From Streptosporangiaceae bacterium (GTDB lineage: Bacteria > Actinomycetota > Actinomycetes > Streptosporangiales > Streptosporangiaceae): 8,122 bases of DNA. Numbering within the stretch: the first letter of the stretch is position 1; each line of letters opens with the position of its first letter. Of the stretch, positions 1-5,466 are shown one piece after another. The stretch is taken from assembly GCA_030052355.1 (NCBI GenBank), contig JASIGS010000692.1, positions 1 to 8,122 of the forward strand, read 5' to 3'. The position numbers and the translations under genes were made by a program. The notes beneath the pieces were generated by a model. It was not told the DNA's origin and did not search any database. It saw only the letters and a list, made by a program, of their open reading frames with translations.

Positions 1-366
1 TACCACAAGGTGCGCATCAACTACTACCCGCCCAGCGGTGACAGCAAGGAGGGCTGGGACAACATCGACATCTTCGGCTGGCTCGGCTATCCGATGCAGA
101 TCAAGGTCGACTTCCTGTGCCGTGACTCCATCTTGGCGGCGCCCCTGGTGCTCGACCTGGTGCTCTTCATGGACCTCGCCCAGCGGGCGGGCCTCAAGGG
201 CGTCCAGGAGTGGCTGTCGTTCTACTTCAAGAGCCCGCAGCACGCCCCCAGCGTGTATCCCGAGCACGACCTGTTCATCCAGCAGACCAAGCTGAAGAAC
301 ACCCTTCGCTGGCTGATGGGCGAGGAGCCGATCACCCATCTGGGCATGGAGTACTACCAGGACTGA
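1..366 (+). CDS. inositol-3-phosphate synthase (eukaryote/Bacteroidetes-like class), C-terminal part only
   Basis: This is the 3' end of a gene that begins before the window. The frame is open from base 1 (Tyr-His-Lys-Val-Arg...) and ends at TGA 364-366, giving 121 visible residues. The enzyme converts glucose-6-phosphate to 1-myo-inositol-3-phosphate with NAD in the cytosol. Visible family motifs are GDSKEGWDNID, the core CRDSILAAPLVLDLVLF, and a late LSFYFKSP followed by KLKNTLRWLMGEEP. These line up with the C-terminus of yeast-type synthases (GDSKR..., CEDSLLAAP...LDL, LSFLFKAP), where the GDSK lysine is part of the active site. The GTG at base 10 is an internal Val codon, not a start. 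The sequence differs clearly from the complete synthase downstream at 1252, so this is a second class and not a tandem copy. The N-terminal NAD-binding half is not visible, so intactness cannot be judged. Confidence 0.85.
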   Translation, partial: YHKVRINYYPPSGDSKEGWDNIDIFGWLGYPMQIKVDFLCRDSILAAPLVLDLVLFMDLAQRAGLKGVQEWLSFYFKSPQHAPSVYPEHDLFIQQTKLKNTLRWLMGEEPITHLGMEYYQD

Positions 367-396
367 GACGTCAAGATCGTCGTGGGCAGGGGCAAT

Positions 397-425
397 TTGT
401 GCCACAGCGCCCCAGCGCATATCTT
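397..425 (+). promoter_or_regulatory. candidate sigma-70-type promoter for padR-ino1
   Basis: TTGTGC (397-402) and TATCTT (420-425) are separated by exactly 17 nt. The first resembles the -35 consensus and the second fits the TANNNT pattern of actinobacterial -10 boxes. The predicted transcript start falls near 431-433, inside the palindrome at 426-452, leaving a leader of about 155 nt before the padR ATG. Inferred from motif match and position only. Confidence 0.45.
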
Positions 426-452
426 GTCGATGTATCATTGCGATACATCGAC
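426..452. promoter_or_regulatory. perfect palindrome, probable PadR operator
   Basis: The arms GTCGATGTATC (426-436) and GATACATCGAC (442-452) are exact reverse complements of 11 bp around a 5-nt spacer, ATTGC. The site begins directly after the candidate -10 box and covers the predicted transcript start, a classic repressor position. ATGT...ACAT half-sites are typical of PadR-family operators, and a padR gene starts 133 nt downstream. It lies in an AT-richer island within otherwise GC-rich DNA. No T-run follows either arm, so an intrinsic terminator is less likely. Autoregulation of padR and control of the downstream ino1 are inferred. Confidence 0.65.
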
Positions 453-585
453 GCGACACACAGCGAAAGTTGCGCCGGCGCGCTCCCCGGTATCTGCGGA
501 TCAGCGCGCCGCGGTGCGTTCGCGGTCACCGCGATCAAGTGGCAGTGATCATAGCCGAGGACGACGACGGGAGGAACGCGCCGGT

Positions 586-1203
586 ATGACTAGTCAGCGG
601 TCTGGCGTGCTCGAGCTCGCGATCCTCGGCATCCTGCACGAGACTCCGATGCACGGATACGAGCTGCGTAAGCGGCTGAACTCGCTGCTCGGCGCGTTCC
701 GGGCGTTCAGCTACGGCTCCTTGTACCCGGGGCTGAAGGACCTGCTGAGCAAGGGGCTGATCGCGCAGGACGCGGTCGCCGACCCGGGCAGGCCGCTCGA
801 GCGGCCGCGCCGGTCGAAGATCGTCTATCGGCTGACGGCCGAGGGCAAGGAGCGGCTGAACGACCTGCTCGGGCAGTCCGGGCCGGCGTCCTGGGAGGAC
901 GACGGCTTCGGCGTCCACTTCGCGTTCTTCGGCCTCACGCAGGCCGACATCAGGCTGCGGATCCTCGAGGGCCGGCGCAGCAGGCTCGAGGAGCGGCTCG
1001 AGGCGTTCCGGGCCGCCGCCACCAGGACGCGCGAGCGGGTCGACAGCTACACCCTCGAGCTTCAGCGGCATGGGCTTGAGTCAGTGGAACGCGAAGTCCG
1101 CTGGCTGAACGAATTGATCGCCTCGGAACGGGAGTCGGGCTCGCAGCCCGGCGCCCGGGCCGCGGGTCGCAACGAAAGCGGCGGAGCGGGCACCGTCGTC
1201 TAA
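586..1203 (+). CDS. PadR-family transcriptional regulator
   Basis: A 205-residue DNA-binding regulator. Residues about 8-85 form the PadR winged helix-turn-helix: ELAILGILHETPMHGYELRK, then the conserved FSYGSLYPGLKDL and the wing region ending KIVYRLTAEGKERL. Residues about 105-180 are mostly charged helices, with a Leu/Arg/Glu-rich stretch resembling the C-terminal dimerisation helices (Vir_act_alpha_C type). The last 25 residues are Gly/Ser/Ala-rich and probably disordered. I chose ATG 586 because it sits at the start of the PadR homology and has a purine-rich GGGAGG at 569-574, 11 nt upstream. The frame is open back to 382, but that stretch crosses the promoter and palindrome and has no PadR similarity. 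The gene lies 48 nt upstream of ino1, the arrangement I recall from Streptomyces and mycobacteria (Rv0047c-Rv0046c), so it probably represses its own operon. The effector is unknown. Confidence 0.9.
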   Translation: MTSQRSGVLELAILGILHETPMHGYELRKRLNSLLGAFRAFSYGSLYPGLKDLLSKGLIAQDAVADPGRPLERPRRSKIVYRLTAEGKERLNDLLGQSGPASWEDDGFGVHFAFFGLTQADIRLRILEGRRSRLEERLEAFRAAATRTRERVDSYTLELQRHGLESVEREVRWLNELIASERESGSQPGARAAGRNESGGAGTVV

Positions 1204-1251
1204 CAACGGCGTCAGCCTTGGCTGCGCAGCACAAGATAAGGAGCAATCCTC

Positions 1252-2331
1252 ATGGGTTCGGTACGGGTAGCGATCGTGGGCGTAGGGAACTGCGCAAGTT
1301 CCCTGGTCCAGGGCGTTGAGTACTACAAGGACGCCGACCCGGCGAGCCGGGTACCGGGCCTGATGCACGTCCAGTTCGGCCCTTACCACGTCAGCGACAT
1401 CGAGTTCGTGGCCGCGTTCGACGTGGACGCGAAGAAGGTCGGCCGGGACATCGCCGAGGCCATCGTGGCCAGCGAGAACAACACGATCAAGATTTGCGAC
1501 GTGCCGCCGGCTGGTGTCATCGTGCAGCGCGGCCCGACGCTGGACGGCCTGGGCGAGTACTACCGGGAGATCATCACCGAGTCCGACGAGAAGCCGGTGG
1601 ACGTGACCCAGGCGCTGCGCGACTCGCGCGCCGACGTCCTGGTGTCCTACCTGCCGGTCGGTTCGGAGGAGGCAGACCGGTATTACGCCCAGTGCGCCAT
1701 CAACGCAGGCGTCGCGTTCGTCAACGCGCTGCCGGTGTTCATCGCCTCGGATCCGGCCTGGGCCGCGAAGTTCACCGCGGCGGGCGTGCCGATCATCGGC
1801 GACGACATCAAGTCCCAGGTCGGCGCCACGATCACGCACCGGGTGCTGGCCAAGCTGTTCGAGGACCGAGGCGTCGAGCTGCTGCGCACCTACCAGCTCA
1901 ACTTCGGCGGGAACATGGACTTCATGAACATGCTGGAGCGCAAGCGCCTGCAGTCCAAGAAGATTTCCAAGACCCAGTCCGTGACCTCGCAGATCCCGCA
2001 CGAGATGGCCAAGGCCGACGTGCACATCGGCCCCTCAGACCATGTTCCGTGGCTGGACGACCGCAAGTGGGCTTACGTCCGCCTCGAGGGCCGCTCGTTC
2101 GGCGACACTCCGCTGAACCTGGAGTACAAGCTCGAGGTGTGGGACTCGCCGAACTCGGCCGGCATCATCATCGACGCGGTCCGTGCCGCCAAGATCGCGC
2201 TGGACCGCGGGATCGGCGGTCCGGTGCTGTCCCCGTCGTCGTACTTCATGAAGTCGCCGCCGGTGCAGTACAGCGACGACGTGGCGCGCGAGGCAGTGGA
2301 GAAGTACATCCGCGGCGAGGTCGAGCGCTGA
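1252..2331 (+). CDS. ino1: inositol-3-phosphate synthase, short actinobacterial class
   Basis: A complete 359-residue enzyme, close to the mycobacterial Ino1 (about 367 aa). It isomerises glucose-6-phosphate to 1-myo-inositol-3-phosphate using NAD. In actinomycetes this product feeds phosphatidylinositol-based lipids and mycothiol. The N-terminal dinucleotide loop is [13 protein letters not shown] (residues 6-18). [10 protein letters not shown] (184-193), [11 protein letters not shown] (216-226), KKISKTQSV (236-244) and [13 protein letters not shown] (260-272) mark the substrate and catalytic region with its conserved lysines. The C-terminus returns to the Rossmann part with [14 protein letters not shown] and [13 protein letters not shown] 1252 has a good ribosome-binding site, AAGGAG at 1238-1243, 8 nt upstream. 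It follows padR by 48 nt with no visible promoter between, so cotranscription from the palindrome-controlled promoter is likely. No frameshift or missing motif is seen. Confidence 0.95.
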   Translation: MGSVRVAIVGVGNCASSLVQGVEYYKDADPASRVPGLMHVQFGPYHVSDIEFVAAFDVDAKKVGRDIAEAIVASENNTIKICDVPPAGVIVQRGPTLDGLGEYYREIITESDEKPVDVTQALRDSRADVLVSYLPVGSEEADRYYAQCAINAGVAFVNALPVFIASDPAWAAKFTAAGVPIIGDDIKSQVGATITHRVLAKLFEDRGVELLRTYQLNFGGNMDFMNMLERKRLQSKKISKTQSVTSQIPHEMAKADVHIGPSDHVPWLDDRKWAYVRLEGRSFGDTPLNLEYKLEVWDSPNSAGIIIDAVRAAKIALDRGIGGPVLSPSSYFMKSPPVQYSDDVAREAVEKYIRGEVER

Positions 2332-2352
2332 CGAACTGGGCCAATCACTGCG

Positions 2353-2382
2353 TAGTCGGCGCCCGGCGCCGGCCCGTAGGCT
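2353..2382 (+). promoter_or_regulatory. candidate promoter giving a leaderless MFS transcript
   Basis: TAGGCT (2377-2382) fits the actinobacterial -10 pattern TANNNT, and the weak -35-like TAGTCG (2353-2358) lies 18 nt upstream. A transcript start 7 nt after the -10 box coincides with the G of the GTG start at 2389. The spacer contains a 6-bp inverted repeat, CGGCGC (2357-2362) and GCGCCG (2366-2371), that could form a small hairpin. Confidence 0.5.
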
Positions 2383-2388
2383 TGCGAT

Positions 2389-3807
2389 GTGGTTAACCAG
2401 GACCATCCCGTCTCCGGCTCACAGCCTGGCCTGACAGCGCAATCGGGTCAGGCCGGCCGGCGGTCCTCGTTCATCGGCGACCTGCGGGTGGTCTGGCGGG
2501 AACGCGACTTCAGGCGCCTGCTCACGACCCGGTGCATCTCGCAGACCGGTGACGGCATCTTCACCGCGGGCATCGGCACCTACGTCTTCTTCAACGCCTC
2601 TAGCTTCCCGACCGCCGCCAGCGGGGCTGTCGCCTTCGCCGTCCTGTACGCGCCGTACTCGCTGGTCGGCCCGTTTGCTGGTGTCTTCATCGACCGCTGG
2701 TCGCGGCGTCAGATCCTCGTCTACTCGGGACTGGTGCGGTTCGTCCTGGCTGCACTGACCGCCGTCGTGATGGCCACCGGGCACGCCAAGCCGCTGCTCT
2801 ACGTACTCGTGCTGCTTGCCCTCGGTGTCACCAGGTTCTTCCTGTCGTCGCTGTCCGCCGCGCTGCCGCACGTGGTCGCCGGGGACAAGCTCGTCATGGG
2901 CAACGCGGTGTCACCGACGGCAGGCGGCGTGGTGTCCGCCCTGGGCGGCATCATCGGCCTCGGCGTGAACGCGGGCACCGGCGACACCGAGCGCGGCGCG
3001 GCGATCACGATCCTGGTCGCCGGCCTGTGCTACCTCGGCTCGAGCGCCGTCGCCAGGGTCATGCACAAGAGCTTGCTTGGCCCGGTGCGCGAACCAGGCG
3101 GTGACCAGCCGGGCCGGATAGCCACCGAGCTGAAAGCCGTGGCCTCAGGCCTCGCGGCCGGCGCCAGTTACATCTTCAGGCGGCGCGGGCCGGCCACGGC
3201 CCTCGGCGCGACCGCTGGCAACCGGTTCATGTACGGCATCCTGCTGCTGATGGCGATCTTGCTGTACCGGAACTACTGGTACCGCGGCCACTCGGCGAGC
3301 GTCGCCGAAGGCCACCTCCTCGTGCTGGTCATCATCTCGGCGGTCGGTTACTTCTGCGCGGCGCTGGTGACGCCGCCGGTCACCAGGCGGCTCGCCAAGC
3401 CCGCCGTCATCACCTTGCTGCTGCTCGCCAGCGCGGTGATCACCGGGGCGCTGGGCGGTACCTTCGAGCAGCTGGCCTTCCTGGTCATCGGCTTCTGCGT
3501 GAACCTGGCCGGGCAGGGCATCGCGATCTGCGCCACCACGATCCTGCAGGAACAGCTGGACGACGACTACCGCGGCCGGGCGTTCTCGTTCTACGACATG
3601 ATGTTCAACATCACCTACGTGGCCGGCGCGCTGATCGTCGTGCCCTTCATGCCGGACAGCGGCAACTCGACCGCGCTGATAGCCGTCGTCGCGGCGGGCT
3701 ACGCGGTCACCGGGGCGTGGTACTGGCTAGCCGGGCGTCACTCGGCCGGCCCCGGCGCCGGCGGCAGTTCCAGCCCGGCCGCGGCCGCCCAGGCCAGGAG
3801 CTCCTGA
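2389..3807 (+). CDS. major facilitator superfamily transporter
   Basis: A 472-residue integral membrane protein. A hydrophilic N-terminus of about 40 residues is followed by repeated hydrophobic segments along residues 50-450, consistent with about 12 membrane helices. The MFS loop 2-3 signature is visible as GVFIDRWSRRQ (98-108), with Asp102 and Arg106/107 in the expected places. A second loop motif, YRGRAFSFYDMM (394-405), resembles the RGR-S-Y motif of the exporter-like MFS_3/EntS group. An efflux role is therefore possible, but no substrate can be read from the sequence. GTG 2389 is the start because no upstream in-frame start fits, and the overlapping ATG at 2387 is in a frame that stops quickly. 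No Shine-Dalgarno is seen, which agrees with a leaderless transcript. The Gly/Ser/Ala-rich C-terminal tail overlaps the convergent pcnA gene. It lies 57 nt after ino1, as in related genomes as I recall them. Confidence 0.88.
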   Translation: MVNQDHPVSGSQPGLTAQSGQAGRRSSFIGDLRVVWRERDFRRLLTTRCISQTGDGIFTAGIGTYVFFNASSFPTAASGAVAFAVLYAPYSLVGPFAGVFIDRWSRRQILVYSGLVRFVLAALTAVVMATGHAKPLLYVLVLLALGVTRFFLSSLSAALPHVVAGDKLVMGNAVSPTAGGVVSALGGIIGLGVNAGTGDTERGAAITILVAGLCYLGSSAVARVMHKSLLGPVREPGGDQPGRIATELKAVASGLAAGASYIFRRRGPATALGATAGNRFMYGILLLMAILLYRNYWYRGHSASVAEGHLLVLVIISAVGYFCAALVTPPVTRRLAKPAVITLLLLASAVITGALGGTFEQLAFLVIGFCVNLAGQGIAICATTILQEQLDDDYRGRAFSFYDMMFNITYVAGALIVVPFMPDSGNSTALIAVVAAGYAVTGAWYWLAGRHSAGPGAGGSSSPAAAAQARSS

Positions 3808-5231
3808 ACGGCTCGTTCCCTCCCTAGTGGCCCTTCCTCGATCCGCAGCTCCCGCAGGAAGCGGTAAGCCTGGCCGACCAGCGGGCCCGGGGCGATCCCG
3901 AGGATCGCCATGATCTCGTTGCCATCGAGGTCCGGCCTGATGCTGTCCAGCTCCTCCTGCGCGCGCAGTTCCTCGATCCGCAGCTCCAGGCTGTCGTAGG
4001 CCTGCTCCAGCCGCTGCGCCTTCGCCTTGTTCCGCGTCGTGCAGTCGGCCCTCGTCAGCGCGTGCAGCCTCGTGAGCAGCGGGCCCGCGTCCGTGACGTA
4101 CCGGCGCACCGCCGAGTCGGTCCACTCCCCCTCGCCGTAGCCGTGGAACCTCAGGTGCAGCTCGATCAGACGGGTGACGTCGTTCACCACCTCGCGCGGG
4201 TAGCGCAGCTGGGTGAGCCGCTTGCGCGCCATCTTCGCGCCGACCACCTCGTGATGGTGGAACGCCACCCGGCCGTCTGGCAGCCTGCTGCGGGTGCGCG
4301 GCTTCCCGATGTCGTGCAGCAGCGCGGCCAGCCTGAGCGTCAGGTCCTGCTCGAGGCTGTATCTCGGCTCGAGGTCGACCGCCCGGCTCAGTACGGTCAG
4401 CGAGTGCTGGTAGACATCCTTGTGCCGGTAGTGCTCGTCGCGCTCGAGCCGGAGCTTCGGGACCTCTGGCAGCACGTACTCCGCCACGCCGGTGGCCACG
4501 AGGAGTTCGATGCCCGCGACCGGCCCGCCACTGCGCGGGGACAGCAGGAGCTTCGTCAGCTCGCCCTCTATGCGCTCGGCTGACACCTTCGGCGGAACCA
4601 GCAGCGCCGCGAACTCGGCCATCGCCGCGCGCACGTCCGCCGTGACGGTGAAGCCGAGCTGGGCGGCGAACCTGGCCGCACGCAGTATCCGCAGCGGATC
4701 GTCGGTGAACGACTGCTGTGGCGTGCCGGGCGTGCGGAGCTCCCCGCGTCGCAGGTCGGCAAGGCCTCCCCACGGATCGACGAGCTGGAAGGCGGGCAGC
4801 CTCGCGGCCATCGCGTTCACGGTGAAGTCCCGCCTGGACAGGTCCTCCTCGAGGGATGTCCCGTACTCGACGATGGGCTTGCGTGAAGCCTTGTCGTAGT
4901 GCTCACTGCGGTACGTCGTGATCTCGAACTTCGTGCCGTCCTTGATCAGGCCGATGGTGCCGAACTCGATCCCGATCGTCCACACCTCGTCGGCCCAGCC
5001 GTTGACCAGCTCCCTGATCCGCTCGGGCCGGGCGTCCGTGGTGAAGTCCAGGTCACCAGCCGTACGTCCGAGGAACGCGTCCCTGATCGGGCCGCCGACG
5101 AGCGCGATCTCATGCCCGGCCGAGGTGAAAATGCGGCCGAGCTCACCGACCAGCGGCGAGACGGCCGAAAGCAATTCCGACGCGGCCCGCAGCTGGCGCT
5201 GGGTCAGGGAATCTGGATCTGGCACGGGCAT
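3738..5231 (-). CDS. pcnA: CCA tRNA nucleotidyltransferase
   Basis: A 497-residue cytosolic enzyme that builds or repairs the 3'-CCA end of tRNAs from CTP and ATP without a template. The N-terminal polymerase-beta-like domain carries LVGGPIRDAFLG (44-55) and the metal-binding DLD (Asp60, Asp62). The class II core follows with RRDFTVNAMA (133-142) and DDPLRILRAARFAAQLGF (177-194). An HD phosphohydrolase-type domain is seen as HKDVYQHS (270-277), LLHDIGK (304-310, His306-Asp307) and HHHE (325-328). The C-terminal about 130 residues are helical, ending in an Ala/Pro tail. The length is near that of mycobacterial PcnA (about 480 aa). The start ATG (5231-5229) has no clear ribosome-binding site, and GTG at codon 3 (5225-5223) is an alternative. 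The last 70 nt overlap the end of the convergent MFS gene. Inositol, transporter and pcnA genes are neighbours in other actinomycetes. Confidence 0.95.
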   Translation of the reverse strand: MPVPDPDSLTQRQLRAASELLSAVSPLVGELGRIFTSAGHEIALVGGPIRDAFLGRTAGDLDFTTDARPERIRELVNGWADEVWTIGIEFGTIGLIKDGTKFEITTYRSEHYDKASRKPIVEYGTSLEEDLSRRDFTVNAMAARLPAFQLVDPWGGLADLRRGELRTPGTPQQSFTDDPLRILRAARFAAQLGFTVTADVRAAMAEFAALLVPPKVSAERIEGELTKLLLSPRSGGPVAGIELLVATGVAEYVLPEVPKLRLERDEHYRHKDVYQHSLTVLSRAVDLEPRYSLEQDLTLRLAALLHDIGKPRTRSRLPDGRVAFHHHEVVGAKMARKRLTQLRYPREVVNDVTRLIELHLRFHGYGEGEWTDSAVRRYVTDAGPLLTRLHALTRADCTTRNKAKAQRLEQAYDSLELRIEELRAQEELDSIRPDLDGNEIMAILGIAPGPLVGQAYRFLRELRIEEGPLGRERAVQELLAWAAAAGLELPPAPGPAE

Positions 5232-5466
5232 TGACAGTAGAGGATGAGCGTAGCCTGTAGAAAGCCGGGAACTGCGGACTTGCCGACGCGCCTCGCGGTC
5301 AGCCGCCTGGCGGTGGTTTCCCTATCGCCTCGCAGGGCTGGCGCGGCGGTTTGCCCGGGCACCCGGGATGCGGCAATAACATTTTCGGCGTGCCGTCTAC
5401 GCCTAAAACCCTAGTGGTTATCCAGAACACGGACGGCAGCACGGCTACGGGCAGGTGAGGGAGATC
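5232..5466. other. divergent intergenic region between pcnA and the DUF6049 gene
   Basis: About 235 bp with no convincing gene on either strand. In mycobacteria a Nudix gene (mutT4) sits here, and no Nudix signature is visible. On the minus strand, TACGCT (complement of 5247-5252) or TACTGT (complement of 5234-5239) could be the -10 box of pcnA, both weak. On the plus strand, TTGACA (5231-5236) and TAGCCT (5251-5256) look like promoter boxes, but the 14-nt spacing is too short for a standard pair. CCCGG and CCGGG arms (5354-5367) can form a small hairpin. An AT-richer segment at about 5374-5426 holds an inverted repeat, listed separately. The true transcript starts cannot be fixed from sequence alone. 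Confidence 0.6.
5382..5408. repeat. imperfect inverted repeat upstream of the DUF6049 gene
   Basis: TTTTCGGCGT (5382-5391) and ACGCCTAAAA (5399-5408) are reverse complements except for one position (C5386 against T5404), separated by 7 nt. It lies in the AT-richer part of the divergent region, 47-85 nt upstream of the likely GTG start. It could be an operator or a leader hairpin. A terminator is less likely, since no gene ends nearby. Confidence 0.4.

Noticed and set aside
384..412. Possible terminator hairpin after the first synthase (GGCA/TGCC and GGGC/GCCC pairs)
   Set aside because: The stem is short and interrupted, and has no T-run. It overlaps the better-supported -35 box.
382..585. 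Upstream in-frame extension of the padR gene to GTG 382
   Set aside because: It crosses the candidate promoter and palindrome, lacks PadR similarity, and ATG 586 has a purine-rich site and begins the family domain.
1081..2025. 314-codon minus-strand frame opposite ino1
   Set aside because: It lies antisense to a well-identified gene, is His/Arg/Val-rich as expected of GC-rich shadow frames, and matches no family I recognise.
2357..2371. CGGCGC/GCGCCG hairpin as an ino1 terminator
   Set aside because: Only 6 bp and no T-run. It sits between the putative -35 and -10 boxes of the next gene, so I noted it only within that entry.
1494..2396. 300-codon plus-strand frame inside ino1
   Set aside because: Arg/Gly/Ala-rich out-of-frame translation of ino1 with no family features.
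5231..5256. TTGACA with TAGCCT as a standard plus-strand promoter
   Set aside because: The 14-nt spacing is too short for a normal sigma-70 pair and the -35 overlaps the pcnA start codon, so it is mentioned but not called.
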